Positions 14,914 to 25,566 are shown, counted from the first letter of the stretch. The stretch is 64,000 nt of DNA from Luteibaculum oceani (GCF_007995015.1 NZ_VORB01000004.1:124001-188000); one strand, 5' to 3'. Numbers and translations are program-made. Notes: a model not told the origin generated them from the sequence alone.

Positions 14914-17900
14914 CAATACAATAAATGTGGGGTCCTTGTATTAGGTTTATGGCTGAGGTATGGGGTAAGGTTTCAATTAATTTGCCCTCAAATGTAAAAA
15001 TTTGAACTTGCTTCGCCATATCCAACAGCTGTATTTTACCATTCTTTATCTCCAAGCCTTGTAAATTAGCATGGTCCGATAATGATGTGGTGCTCTTAAC
15101 TACGTAAATGGTATCTCGCTCGGTTTTTACACAGTTCTCCCTATTGGTCTCCAATTGCAGTGGTTTAGCTCCTGTATTTTCGAAACTCACTAATAGATCT
15201 TTTACAAAAGATGTTTTCCCATCTACTTTCCATATATAATACTCATTCCCTCTATCTCTCGGTGCCAACGTAATTACCTGCCCTTGGGCTACTGTATCTC
15301 CAGCATTCCAGAAAAAACGAGCATCCACTTCTGCCCCATCAACCACCTCAAAGTCCAGCGATTTAATACCACAAGCTAAATTCCCACTTAAATTGGTCAG
15401 TTTATAGTTGCCTGCAGTCAATTGTAGATTCACCTCATCTTGCAATACGGCAAATTTATCCATCACCATTCCTGCCTTACTTAATTGCCAGTTAGAAGAG
15501 TAGAACATTTCGTTGGTGTTGATGGAAACCAATCCTTGATCACCTGCACAGACTGGATCTTTCACCTCAAATTCAGTAGCGTAATCTCCTCCAAAAACTA
15601 ATACATAGTCGGTTGAAATTCCATCGGTCAAATCCACTGGAATGCGTTTACCTTCGCTTATAAAAAACACTTCGCCCGTACTTTTTCTTTTTAAGGTTAG
15701 GCAATGGTTTTTGGTTAGAGCAGCCATGTTTTCAAAAGTTAAATGATGCTCCCCCGCACTATTACTTTTAATCCCAAGAGGCATCTCAATTTCCTCCGTT
15801 GTATTAATATCCAATGCATTTACCCAAAGGTTTAACCAAGTTGTATCTTCTAATACATCAACCGCAAAGCTTCTGGAGCCAATCGCTCCAAAACGAGGCA
15901 CATCGAAATTGATATCCTTCTCGGGTTTGGCCTTTGGAAAATCCATTAACCATAAGAAATCTTTCCTATTCCCAGATTCCAATCTCACTTTTAGACCCAC
16001 TTCGCTAATATCTCTCGCTTTTTTCCTATTTGAAGATTTGTAGTACGCAGAACTATCTTGACGATATTTATGCGACTCCTTGATCGTTAGGGTGTAGGTT
16101 TCGCTACTGCTAGAAGAGTGGTAAGCCTTTACCCAAAAGCCCTGGTATGCAGGGATAATGCTATCATGAATGTAACTGGTCTCAGTTGCTGCATTATAAA
16201 AACCATAATAACCCGGACTACCTGGATCTTGCCAATATCTATCTACCTGACCAAGAATGTAGGCAGTGCTGGTAATGTACCCATTGGTTTTTAGGGTGGC
16301 ATTGGCAGCATCGTTGTATATATCGTTCCAGTTTATAGGTGCTGCATAAGGGTTCCCAACGTGGTTCCATCCATCGTGATCTGTTCTACTATTGGCATCG
16401 TAGTTAGAATAGTTGAATTTCAATTTAAATGTTTGATCCCCAGTGTAAATTCTCCCCGTATCCTCTAGGGTAATAGCGAAGGTGGTATCTGAATTATTAC
16501 CGTAAAGTACTCTCCAAACTGACCTATCAAATTCACTTCCATCGAATGACGCTACTGCATCATTTATGCTCGTAGCATCCGTAAAACCAACATTTAACTC
16601 ATCTAAAACAGTTTCATCATAATGATGCACCGAGTTTCTTACGGCCCCCGGGACATTTGACCCCGAGAAACCATACATATTTAAGCCTTTATTTTTCCAT
16701 GACGCTAGTGTAGTACCTTGGATAGGAGAACTTAAATCTCTGTATGCGACATAAGGCAAAGGCAAATATTTTTGTATTCCGAATCGTCCACGGGGACTAC
16801 CGCTATAGGTTATCGCACCCGTAGAAGCAATCTCATCGATATATGCCGTGAAAGTTACATTAGAAAGCATTTTAACATAGCTACTTTGATTGAGCACCAA
16901 CTCTATCTCAGTACCTATTTCTAGTCTGTTTGCAACATGAATGGTATCGGAAGCGGGTAAATCTCTGTTTATTGATGAACCAGAAGTTCTTTCGAGCTTT
17001 AAAATTCCATAGGGCTCCCAGGTGCTACCGTCTGAGGTTAACTCATACAAGGTTTGGGTTGCATTTCCGTAATAGTTTACGGTATTATCTCTATCCACAC
17101 TCCAATAAGTATCAAGGGTAGTAAAGTTTCCGTCTATCCGCATGGTGGTAGCGGAATCTAACTGTATTACTTTGGTTCCATAGGAACTATTGAGACTAAT
17201 CTCCTTACCGGAATCTACGCTGAACACACCTTCAGCCAGCCAAATCCTACCTACTCTTGGAGATGTATCATCAATATCTAAGCTAGAGGAACCTAGGCTT
17301 TTGGTTCCAGGTCCTGATAACTTAACAATCGGATAATCCACCGCTTCTTGAATGATATCTTCTGATAGGCCTTGCGTTGGATGATAAAATTCTATGTATC
17401 CTGCGGCATTAGAAGTTAATACACCATTAGGTGGAACTCCATCGGCATAGGCACTTGGAGACAGTTTTAGGGTGCCTCCGGAAAGAATATTGATTTTATC
17501 GGAAGAACCCGAAAGGGCATCTAAATTTTTACCCGCCGCATCCAAATGCAGCTTTGCGCCATTGTCTATGTATAGTTTTCCTTCCACAATGGTGTTGGTC
17601 AGCGAAGTCTCAATATCCACATCTGCAGAGGTATTTTTTACATACAGATGATTGTAAGTAATGTTATCCGTTTCTATGGTTTGCGCCGAGGTTCCATCCC
17701 ACCAAAACTCGTAAGAGGTATTGCTATTTGCATCTACCACCGTTATGCTTCCTTCATCATTACAATCTATACTGTTTCCACCGTACTTAAAAGTTTTGGA
17801 TTTAGAATCGAATGATCCATCGTCGTTCGATTCAATAAAATTTGTGGTACTCAAACTTATCGCACCTGCACTCATAGAAATAGAACCATCAACATCCATG

Positions 17901-18433
17901 GTACCATTTCCAAGGGTAATTTGGTTGGATACACCCAATGCACTTAGCAACGCATTGGACAGGGAAATATCCCCCGTTACATTCATTGTTCCAGCATTAG
18001 TTCCAGAACCAATGGTTACCGCATTAGTACCCGCTATGGTTAAAAGCGTTGAACTTAAAGTTAAATTACCTCCTACCGACAACGTTCCTTCTATATTTAT
18101 AGAAGTGGACCCAGTACTCGCACCACTTATTGTGGTATTGAGTGTAACATTTCCAGTGACTGTGAGCGTATTTCCCGAAGAAATATTCAGTTCAGCATCG
18201 GTAGCACTCGCAATATCGGCCATATTGTTAAGTACCAATCGAGCTATTGTATAGCTGCCGTCCAAAGTAATACTGTGACCACTCTCTATGGTAACCGTAT
18301 CGTTTACTCCCGGGACAACACCTCCAACCCAGGAACTGGTACTACTCCAGTTTCCGTTGGTACTTGAGGTAATAATTCCAGCAAAGAGAAGGTTGGCTGT
18401 AAGAAGTGATAGTAGTGACAGAAAAAACTTCAT
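14870..18433 (-). CDS. giant secreted T9SS protein B (paralog of 18704-22330)
   Basis: 1,187 residues with a signal peptide, then a G8-like start (NGNWSSTSSWVGGVVPGVNDTV and later), long Ser/Thr/Gly-rich beta-repeat regions to about 420, and a central block (LPLPYVAYRDLSSPI ... GNPYAAPINW ... PGYYGFYNAAT ... YQGFWVKAY) shared with the neighbouring paralog. The last ~75 residues resemble a diverged T9SS type A domain (LEIKNGKIQLLD, FEGKLIETL) but end in an atypical MFTPNNP. There is no PKD domain, unlike the paralog. Its 3' end overlaps the Cys-rich gene by 44 bp. Probably a cell-surface structural or adhesive protein. Confidence 0.85.
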   Translation of the reverse strand: MKFFLSLLSLLTANLLFAGIITSSTNGNWSSTSSWVGGVVPGVNDTVTIESGHSITLDGSYTIARLVLNNMADIASATDAELNISSGNTLTVTGNVTLNTTISGASTGSTSINIEGTLSVGGNLTLSSTLLTIAGTNAVTIGSGTNAGTMNVTGDISLSNALLSALGVSNQITLGNGTMDVDGSISMSAGAISLSTTNFIESNDDGSFDSKSKTFKYGGNSIDCNDEGSITVVDANSNTSYEFWWDGTSAQTIETDNITYNHLYVKNTSADVDIETSLTNTIVEGKLYIDNGAKLHLDAAGKNLDALSGSSDKINILSGGTLKLSPSAYADGVPPNGVLTSNAAGYIEFYHPTQGLSEDIIQEAVDYPIVKLSGPGTKSLGSSSLDIDDTSPRVGRIWLAEGVFSVDSGKEISLNSSYGTKVIQLDSATTMRIDGNFTTLDTYWSVDRDNTVNYYGNATQTLYELTSDGSTWEPYGILKLERTSGSSINRDLPASDTIHVANRLEIGTEIELVLNQSSYVKMLSNVTFTAYIDEIASTGAITYSGSPRGRFGIQKYLPLPYVAYRDLSSPIQGTTLASWKNKGLNMYGFSGSNVPGAVRNSVHHYDETVLDELNVGFTDATSINDAVASFDGSEFDRSVWRVLYGNNSDTTFAITLEDTGRIYTGDQTFKLKFNYSNYDANSRTDHDGWNHVGNPYAAPINWNDIYNDAANATLKTNGYITSTAYILGQVDRYWQDPGSPGYYGFYNAATETSYIHDSIIPAYQGFWVKAYHSSSSSETYTLTIKESHKYRQDSSAYYKSSNRKKARDISEVGLKVRLESGNRKDFLWLMDFPKAKPEKDINFDVPRFGAIGSRSFAVDVLEDTTWLNLWVNALDINTTEEIEMPLGIKSNSAGEHHLTFENMAALTKNHCLTLKRKSTGEVFFISEGKRIPVDLTDGISTDYVLVFGGDYATEFEVKDPVCAGDQGLVSINTNEMFYSSNWQLSKAGMVMDKFAVLQDEVNLQLTAGNYKLTNLSGNLACGIKSLDFEVVDGAEVDARFFWNAGDTVAQGQVITLAPRDRGNEYYIWKVDGKTSFVKDLLVSFENTGAKPLQLETNRENCVKTERDTIYVVKSTTSLSDHANLQGLEIKNGKIQLLDMAKQVQIFTFEGKLIETLPHTSAINLIQGPHIYCIDEKCLKIMFTPNNP

Positions 18434-18703
18434 GAGCTGTGGTCTTTACACTAAAAATAACCATCAATCCCACGGTTAACCCTATATTTTCGACTGCCAG
18501 AATTGCTTATCGGATGAATTGGTTATATAGGCTCCTAATTCGATAAAATTAGTTAGACCTCCCGGTTTAAAGGAGGAGGGAAAGGCTAGAAAACACATTA
18601 ACCAACTAAGCAACAAGCTCTTACAACCCTATTTACCATGGTATTAAAACAAAAAAACCTCCCGCAAAACGGGAGGTTTCCTTTGGTGGGAACTACACCT
18701 TAA
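18434..18703. other. intergenic region between the giant paralogs
   Basis: It holds the promoter side of gene B and, near 18655-18679, the terminator of gene A. An additional cctcc/ggagg hairpin is at 18560-18585. No gene is seen, and no clear TAnnTTTG box was found. Confidence 0.5.
18651..18681 (-). terminator. intrinsic terminator of giant gene A
   Basis: A perfect 10-bp stem (aaacctcccg at 18655-18664 with cgggaggttt at 18670-18679) with a 5-base loop. On the minus strand it is followed by a run of T. It lies just after the stop of the gene ending at 18704 and separates it from gene B. Confidence 0.85.
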
Positions 18704-21700
18704 CTACAAAGCTAATTTATAGGTCCAAAGCCCTTTATCGCTTTGCACTTTGACAATGATCACCTGATTTTTATTCAACTGAATAGACTTTCCAGTATAA
18801 TTATCATCTCTATACAACTGCTGCCCAGTTAAATTGTATATGGTTATGGCACAAGGGCCCATATCTTGAAACCCATTCACTTGAAGCAGCCCATTGGTAG
18901 AACTAAAACTCAATTTGGTATTATTAAACTCAGCTATACCTGTGGTAAAAGCAACCGTAACTTCTTTACTCACCTCATCAGCACATTCTGGATTATTTCC
19001 CCTCGTTAACAGTGAAACCAAGAAAGTACCCGGGGTTTCGAATATATGTACCGGGTTCTTCTCGGTACTAATTTGTCCATCATCAAAATTCCAAACATAG
19101 GTAAGGCCATTACTACTTTGGTTTGTAAATGAAACTGGACTTCCCACTTCCACATTAAAATTATCTGCCGTAAAATCGGCAGATACTTGAAGGGGTTGGT
19201 TGATATCTATTCTTAGGGTGTTACTGTAACAAGTTAATAGCCCTTTATTATTTCTCACTAGATACTGCCCAGCAGGATATTCACGTGTTACAACCCCAAG
19301 ATTTTGCCCTTTAATTTGATCGATAAACTGACCAGTCTGTACATTATTTACACTGTAATCGATTTCGCCGTCTATATCCGATAGATCAAAAATCATTTTC
19401 CCTTTTTCGGCAAAACACGCGGCATTTTCTTTAGAGATTTTTGATGCGATATTCTGATTGAAATACATTAAAAATCTATTTCCAACATAGCTATCAGTTA
19501 CGGTAAACTCATATAGTGTATCCACCGCTAAATCCATTGTTTTACCTGTTACCACATCCAATAAATATGCACAGGGGAATCTGTCTGTGAAAACGTGTAG
19601 ATTACTAAAACTAACTGCGTAATTCCCAGGTCTTGGTGCTTGCACGTAGATAGGCATTTCGTAACGCGAGGCCTTTTCGGGCAAGGCATTTACCCATACA
19701 TTCATGGGGTCACCATTTTCCACAAAATCTATAGCCACAGCATTTGGCGAAGGCTGTCCAAACTTAGAAACATCATACAAGGTATCTGCTCCAACTTTTG
19801 CTCCAGGCCAGTAGTGGAACCAAACCTTTTCTCTTCCTTTACCCTCTTGCATGATGGTCATTGCCACCGCATCCTCATCGGGATTAATTGCGTTTTTCGC
19901 CCTCAGGTTATTCTTGTTGGATTTGTAATATCTACTATTCTGTAGCGTGGCTTTATGCTCCTCCTTAACCTTTAGCGTAAATTCCACATTTTGCTTGTTG
20001 TTTTCGTAAGTTTTCACCCAAAAACCTTGGTAAGATGGAATGATATCATCATGAACAATGCTGAATCCGGTAGCTGAATTGTAAAAACCATAATAACCGG
20101 GGTTATTTGGATCGTTTTGAAATCTATCCACCTGAGCTATAATATATACAGTGGGATCCAAAACATTACTTTGCACCCAACTTATATTTTCAGGGTCATT
20201 TACCACCAAATCCCAATCTAACGGCGCTGCATAGGGGTTCCCCAATTGATTCCAGCCATCATTGGCCTTTTTAAATTGAGTTTGCTCCCCTTCTGTTATG
20301 GAATAGGTAATTTTAAAATTTTGTTCACCCGTTCTTAACTCACCCCTATCTTTAAGGGTTACAAAGTAATCTAGATTGGCATTATTCCCATCCAACACTC
20401 TAAAAACCGATTTCTCGATAACATTCCCCGCGCCAAACTCAAAAATTGGGTTGGAAATATCCGTCGCATTATAAAATCCAATATTTAAATTTCCCTGAAC
20501 CGTTTCATCGTATCTTGTAGCACTTACCCTAACTGCATTTGGGTTAACACTACCAGGAAATCCTACTAGTCGTATACCAGCATTTTGCCAACTTGACAAT
20601 TTGGTGTTTTTAATTGGAGAAGAAACATCTCTATACGCAACATATGGCAATGGAAGATATTTTTCTACTTCGAAAGCAGCATTAGACCCGTAAATAATCT
20701 CTGCTGTGGGAGCAACCGGCGCTACAAATGCCGTGAAGTTAATATCAGACTTTAAAGTAATAAGGGCATTATCCTCTAACTGGGTTGTGGTTAAATCACC
20801 CAGACGCAATTCATTTGCAATCCAGATATTTTTGTTTGGTTCTACCACACGAACTACGGACTCTCCCGGAGAAACAAAAGCCAATATTCCGTACGGCATT
20901 TTATCTCCATTTTCATCATAAAGATCGTAAACCACCTGAGGACTTACCCCTGCATATCTGAAAGTGTTCTCTCTATCAATATTCCAATGCGCTTGTATAT
21001 CTTGAAAATCTCCAAGTAAGTCGAGGGTTGTTGATGCCTCCAGTGAAATTCCACCACTACCAACTTCATCAATAAGCTTTAGTGATTTCCCACCTGCAAT
21101 GCTCCATGTACCTTCAATCAATGAAATATTTCTCACCGTTGTTCCGGCTCCATTTACATTTTGCGATGATGCTGAATACAATTTGGTTCCCATTCCAGTT
21201 AATTCAACCTGAGGGTAATCGAAACTTTCCTTAAAAATTTCTCCAGATGCTTCGGCGCTTGGAACCGAGTACTCAACAATTGCTTGCTGATCAAAATTAC
21301 ATACAGACTTACTGGGTAAAGCGGTAGCAAAAGCTTCGCCGGTAATGATTATTCTACCATTTGCCTCAACAATAAAACTGTTAGCTTCTTCAAGTGCATC
21401 AAAATTTGCATCAGACTTATAAAAAGTAACCGACGATCCACCTTTCACTGTGATACTGTTTAAAAAACTAGCACTTGGCAGGTTATTTTCAATATTTAGT
21501 GTACCACCTGTTTTATCTACAATTACGTGGGTATATAAAACATTGTCTACAAGAAAATCTTGCTCTAAATCTCCTGTGTACACAAACTGATAGTTAGAGT
21601 TTTCCGTAACGCTTATACCAGAAATCGCACCCTGACTAATCCCCAAACCATTCTGACCAGCATATCTAATTTGCTTTTGTAAACCAGCATAAATTCCAGA

Positions 21701-22330
21701 ATCGTCTAGGTAAAGTTTGTTATAGAATGCATTAAGTGGTGCACTTGCATCACCAAGAGAAAATTCCCCGTTAATGGCAAGGACTCCATTTCTTAAGTTG
21801 ACAATGTTAACGTCTGCAGGATTTCCTAAAAGGGTATTAACGTTTATAGCTGAAAACGAGGTAGTGTTTATAGTTCCACCGAAATTGTTAGATCCAATAT
21901 TGATAGTATTGGTAGATCCTAATATCAATCCAACTACTTGAGAACTTTGGTTGTTTATACTAATTCCTCCATTGGCATTTAAAGTCCCAAATACATTTAG
22001 GACCGTCCCGGAAGAACCTGCTCCCTCATCGGTTTTTAACTCTACCAAGCCGGTACAAGTAATACTGCTTCCAAAAGCTATGGTGAGGCTTGAAGGATTT
22101 AGGACGTTATCATCGTCTATGCTTAGTGATTTGATGGTGTAGTTACCATTAAGGGTTACTTGAAATCCATTGATTTCTACATCGTCAGAACTGGTGGGAA
22201 CTTTTCCACCTTTCCAAGTTGATCCATCATTCCAGTTACCGCTTGCATTTGCCTGTATAGTTTTGGCAGCGAGTTGTGAGGGAATTACAAAAAATAAGGG
22301 GAGTAAAACAAGAAGTTGAACTATTCTCAT
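18704..22330 (-). CDS. giant secreted T9SS protein A with PKD domain
   Basis: 1,208 residues: signal peptide (LLVLLPLFFVIPSQLAA), G8-like N-terminus (SGNWNDGSTWKGGKVPTSSD), extended beta-rich region, the same central block as protein B (LPLPYVAYRDVSSPI, GNPYAAPLDW, PGYYGFYNSATG), a PKD domain near 1,090-1,165 (NQSSNGLTYVWNFDDG) and a C-terminal T9SS type A sorting domain (NGLLQVNGFQ ... LWTYKLAL). It should be exported by Sec and then by the type IX system to the cell surface. Its paralog B follows on the same strand beyond a terminator, so the pair looks like a tandem duplication with divergence of the C-terminal ends. Confidence 0.88.
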   Translation of the reverse strand: MRIVQLLVLLPLFFVIPSQLAAKTIQANASGNWNDGSTWKGGKVPTSSDDVEINGFQVTLNGNYTIKSLSIDDDNVLNPSSLTIAFGSSITCTGLVELKTDEGAGSSGTVLNVFGTLNANGGISINNQSSQVVGLILGSTNTINIGSNNFGGTINTTSFSAINVNTLLGNPADVNIVNLRNGVLAINGEFSLGDASAPLNAFYNKLYLDDSGIYAGLQKQIRYAGQNGLGISQGAISGISVTENSNYQFVYTGDLEQDFLVDNVLYTHVIVDKTGGTLNIENNLPSASFLNSITVKGGSSVTFYKSDANFDALEEANSFIVEANGRIIITGEAFATALPSKSVCNFDQQAIVEYSVPSAEASGEIFKESFDYPQVELTGMGTKLYSASSQNVNGAGTTVRNISLIEGTWSIAGGKSLKLIDEVGSGGISLEASTTLDLLGDFQDIQAHWNIDRENTFRYAGVSPQVVYDLYDENGDKMPYGILAFVSPGESVVRVVEPNKNIWIANELRLGDLTTTQLEDNALITLKSDINFTAFVAPVAPTAEIIYGSNAAFEVEKYLPLPYVAYRDVSSPIKNTKLSSWQNAGIRLVGFPGSVNPNAVRVSATRYDETVQGNLNIGFYNATDISNPIFEFGAGNVIEKSVFRVLDGNNANLDYFVTLKDRGELRTGEQNFKITYSITEGEQTQFKKANDGWNQLGNPYAAPLDWDLVVNDPENISWVQSNVLDPTVYIIAQVDRFQNDPNNPGYYGFYNSATGFSIVHDDIIPSYQGFWVKTYENNKQNVEFTLKVKEEHKATLQNSRYYKSNKNNLRAKNAINPDEDAVAMTIMQEGKGREKVWFHYWPGAKVGADTLYDVSKFGQPSPNAVAIDFVENGDPMNVWVNALPEKASRYEMPIYVQAPRPGNYAVSFSNLHVFTDRFPCAYLLDVVTGKTMDLAVDTLYEFTVTDSYVGNRFLMYFNQNIASKISKENAACFAEKGKMIFDLSDIDGEIDYSVNNVQTGQFIDQIKGQNLGVVTREYPAGQYLVRNNKGLLTCYSNTLRIDINQPLQVSADFTADNFNVEVGSPVSFTNQSSNGLTYVWNFDDGQISTEKNPVHIFETPGTFLVSLLTRGNNPECADEVSKEVTVAFTTGIAEFNNTKLSFSSTNGLLQVNGFQDMGPCAITIYNLTGQQLYRDDNYTGKSIQLNKNQVIIVKVQSDKGLWTYKLAL

Positions 22331-22580
22331 GTATTCAAAATTAAACAGGACAAAACTGCATTGATTTTTTCTACTACTGGTAAAGATACTCGATAAAGCG
22401 ACAAAATTAATCGAATAATGGGTTTTTAACTATTTGAAAATGAGGGAAAACTAATGGAAAACAGTTGTTTTTCTGATGGGGAACTTTTGTTTTTCACGGT
22501 GGATATACTAAATGAAAAGAGGCCTCGTTTGTAGCTAGCGCAATAGAAAACCACCAAGCCAACTATTTGTTTATTTTCGC

Positions 22581-24962
22581 GTGCAAACACAACCCCTTGT
22601 GAAGTACCAAATTATTCCACCACAGCAGCAACGATTAGTTTTAAAGCTGCTCAGAAAGAATTTATTATTCCTATTACTTATCCCAGCAGCTGGGGCCTTT
22701 TTTGGATTCTATAAGGCTTATAGAATACCCAATGTTTACAAGGCGCAATCGCAATTTTTATATAAAGGCGACCAAAGCGACATGTTGGGAGGTAAATACG
22801 GTGGAAACCCGTACGCCATGTACAGGGGGTTTACCGATGGCGAAAACCAAAAAAGAATTCTTAAGTCTCACGATTTAATCGGGGATGTTATCGACAGATT
22901 GGATTTTCAGGTTACCTATTATTTGGTGGGTAGGATTAGGAAAACCATACAGTATCCAGATGCTCGGGCATTTAAAATTGAGGTGGATAGTATATTCCCT
23001 GAAATGGTGGGTAGACCTATTGGTATTGAATTTGGGGAACAAAACATAAACATTTCTTACACCTGGGATAGAGAAGAAGTTATTGAACAATTTCCCTACA
23101 ATGAATACATTCAATCTAAACGCTTTATTTTTAGCATAACACCGTATGGATCTCGATCTATTTCTGAGTTTAAAAATTGGCCGAGTAAATACGAAGTGGT
23201 TATTAACTCCAGAGAGCGTTTAATCAACCAGTTTCGCTCAAAACTTCAGGTGGATATCGATAATAAAACCACCATCATCACTCCATCCATTAGCGACCAA
23301 AGCGTGGATAGAGCAGTTGATTTCCTAGATACCCTAGCCGTTGTTTACGCTAAGTTTACTACACGTCAAAAAAGAGAGGAAAACAAGCGAAGCCTGGAGT
23401 TTATAGAAAGTCAAATTGCCTCGGTAACCGAATCCATTAACCAATCGGAATACGAGGTAGAGGGGGTTAAGAATAGTAATTCTATTATCAATCTTTCAGC
23501 CGAGCAATCCAGGTACAACGAAAAACTGGTGGAATACCAGGATGAGGTTCTTCGCTTGGATATGGAATTAAATAAGCTGAAACAGCTTAAAAACTACCTA
23601 GACGAAGCTTCGGAAAAGAACTTCATGCCTCCATCGGTGTACATTCCAGAACAAGACGCATTCTTGCAGGAGAAATTATCTCAATTGTACGAGGTAATCC
23701 AGCAACGTGAAACCGATTTACTTAGTGCAACAACCGAGAATCCACGTGTTAAGCAAAACGAGCAGATTTTCCAGAAAATTAGAGCTGAATTACTGGAATA
23801 TATCAACAAATCTGAGAAAGCACTCAAAGAAAGTCGTAACCAAATTCAGCGAATGATTCGTCGCTATGAGGGCAACCTTAAAGCACTTCCTCAAAGCCAG
23901 CGAGAAATCTTAAATATTGAACGTAGAATTGCGGTTAACGAGAAACTCTATAATTACCTGCTCGAGCAAAGAGCCACAAAAATCATTGAAGGGGCGAGCA
24001 TTTCTCCAGAATTTGAGATTTTAGATAGTGCAAGATCATACGGAATTATAGGCCCGAATAGGAAAAAGATGATTCAGGACAACTTCCTGATTGGACTGGG
24101 GATAGTAATTGCCATCGGCGCCATTCGCTTTTTCTTCTTGGATAGAATAGAATCTGTGCAAGAGTTAAAAGACAATACTAACAAGAATGTTATTGTGGGG
24201 ATTCCTAAGTTCACTGAAATGAAGGATTTTAATGACCCAGAATACTTAAATAGCGATCAAGCTTTTGCCTTAAGGAAATTGCGTACCGGAATTCAGTTTA
24301 TGGCCAGTTCTAGTAATCGAGATCAAAAACTGCTACTAGTTACTTCCATGTACCCCTCTGAGGGTAAAACTTTCGTATCCTCTTCGCTGGGAAATCTTCA
24401 CAGTTTATCAGGTAAAAGGGTGGTTATTGTCGATTTCGATTTGCACAAACCGAACTTACACAAGCAGTTTGGGCTGGATAAAAATATCGCTGGACTATCT
24501 ATGGTTTTAACGGGACACTCGTCCTATGAGGAATCATATCAAGAGATAAACGAAAACCTCCACATTCTAACGTCTGGACCGCTTCCACCTAACCCTTCGG
24601 AATTGGTAATTAGGGAAGAAACAATTGCCCTTATTGAAAAACTGAAGGGCTTGTACGATGTGGTTATTTTGGATACTCCACCTGTAGCACCCGTAACCGA
24701 TGCCAAGGTGTTAATGAAAATTGCTGACATTAATATGGTTGTAATGAACGGGAAGCACGCTACCCGAAGAAACCTAGGATTGGTGGAAGACCTTGTAGAG
24801 GAAGTAGGCTCTGGACATACTGGTATTGTGTTTAACGCCATTAGAACGCCTATGTTAATGGCATTGTACGGAAAATACGCGTACAAGTACGGATACAATT
24901 ACGGATATAACTACGGTTACGCCTACGAATACCAATACCGTTACGGAAAAACAAAAAAATAA
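22581..24962 (+). CDS. Wzc/ExoP-type polysaccharide co-polymerase and tyrosine autokinase
   Basis: 793 residues: an N-terminal Wzz-like membrane and periplasmic part (TM about 27-44), long coiled coil (about 250-450), second TM near 505-520, then a BY-kinase domain with Walker A SMYPSEGKT (589-597), Walker A' VVIVDFDLHKPN (about 614-625) and Walker B VVILDTPPV. The tail (last ~35 residues) has 13 tyrosines spaced every second residue, the presumed autophosphorylation cluster. It controls chain length and export of exopolysaccharide at the inner membrane. The start is GTG 22581. Two genes follow closely in an operon. Confidence 0.92.
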   Translation: MQTQPLVKYQIIPPQQQRLVLKLLRKNLLFLLLIPAAGAFFGFYKAYRIPNVYKAQSQFLYKGDQSDMLGGKYGGNPYAMYRGFTDGENQKRILKSHDLIGDVIDRLDFQVTYYLVGRIRKTIQYPDARAFKIEVDSIFPEMVGRPIGIEFGEQNINISYTWDREEVIEQFPYNEYIQSKRFIFSITPYGSRSISEFKNWPSKYEVVINSRERLINQFRSKLQVDIDNKTTIITPSISDQSVDRAVDFLDTLAVVYAKFTTRQKREENKRSLEFIESQIASVTESINQSEYEVEGVKNSNSIINLSAEQSRYNEKLVEYQDEVLRLDMELNKLKQLKNYLDEASEKNFMPPSVYIPEQDAFLQEKLSQLYEVIQQRETDLLSATTENPRVKQNEQIFQKIRAELLEYINKSEKALKESRNQIQRMIRRYEGNLKALPQSQREILNIERRIAVNEKLYNYLLEQRATKIIEGASISPEFEILDSARSYGIIGPNRKKMIQDNFLIGLGIVIAIGAIRFFFLDRIESVQELKDNTNKNVIVGIPKFTEMKDFNDPEYLNSDQAFALRKLRTGIQFMASSSNRDQKLLLVTSMYPSEGKTFVSSSLGNLHSLSGKRVVIVDFDLHKPNLHKQFGLDKNIAGLSMVLTGHSSYEESYQEINENLHILTSGPLPPNPSELVIREETIALIEKLKGLYDVVILDTPPVAPVTDAKVLMKIADINMVVMNGKHATRRNLGLVEDLVEEVGSGHTGIVFNAIRTPMLMALYGKYAYKYGYNYGYNYGYAYEYQYRYGKTKK

Positions 24963-24974
24963 ATACCTGGATTA

Positions 24975-25562
24975 ATGAACCCAAAAGTTAACAGTGCCCT
25001 GCACATCATTTCCTTTGTACTCATAAGTTTACTCGTATTAGATCGCGTAGGTGTTTTTGGTGAAAAGGAGAAAAAAGCAAAGCCCGTAAGCCAACAGGGC
25101 GAAGGCTTTAATTTCGCTTACATCCACTCCGATTCGCTTTCTGCCAACTACAAGTTTATTGCCGAAAGAGCAAAAGAATTGGCTGAAAAGGAGCAGAAAC
25201 TAACCGAGAAACTGAACATAAAAGTTAAGAAGTTAGAAACCCGATTTGCACAGTTACAGAGTAAGGCAGACATAATGACTAGGGCCGAACTTGAGGCGGC
25301 TCAAGCAGAAGTTCAATCCATGGAAATGGAAATTAACCAACTGCGTATGCAATTGGCTCAAGAGCTGGACCAAGAGCGTATTAAAATGCAAATGGAGTTA
25401 TACAAACGCGTTGAGGATGTTTTAAAAGATAAAGCTGCGGAACACGGTTACCAAACCATTTATAGCTATACACAAGGTGGGCAGGTTTTATACATAAACC
25501 CAGACCGCAATATAACCGACGAAGTTCTTGAAGTGTTAAACGCCGAGAAATCAGAGGAGTAA
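24975..25562 (+). CDS. OmpH/Skp-like periplasmic chaperone family protein
   Basis: 195 residues with a signal anchor (IISFVLISLLVLDRVG), then FAYIHSDSLSANYKF and a long Lys/Glu/Gln-rich coiled coil (about 60-145), the Skp/OmpH layout. The C-terminal sheet (VLYINPDRNITDEVLEVLN) matches the family. It should hold outer-membrane proteins in the periplasm. Here it lies 12 bp after the Wzc gene, so it may serve the polysaccharide secretion machinery; that is inferred from context. Confidence 0.82.
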   Translation: MNPKVNSALHIISFVLISLLVLDRVGVFGEKEKKAKPVSQQGEGFNFAYIHSDSLSANYKFIAERAKELAEKEQKLTEKLNIKVKKLETRFAQLQSKADIMTRAELEAAQAEVQSMEMEINQLRMQLAQELDQERIKMQMELYKRVEDVLKDKAAEHGYQTIYSYTQGGQVLYINPDRNITDEVLEVLNAEKSEE

Positions 25563-25566
25563 AAGC

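Noticed and set aside
17721-18254. 177-codon plus-strand frame opposite giant gene B.
   Set aside because: It is the shadow of a Ser/Thr/Gly-rich repeated protein on the other strand.
22336-22343. TAATTTTG box on the minus strand before giant gene A.
   Set aside because: It is only 6 bp from the start codon, which would imply a leaderless message, and no -33 box is present.
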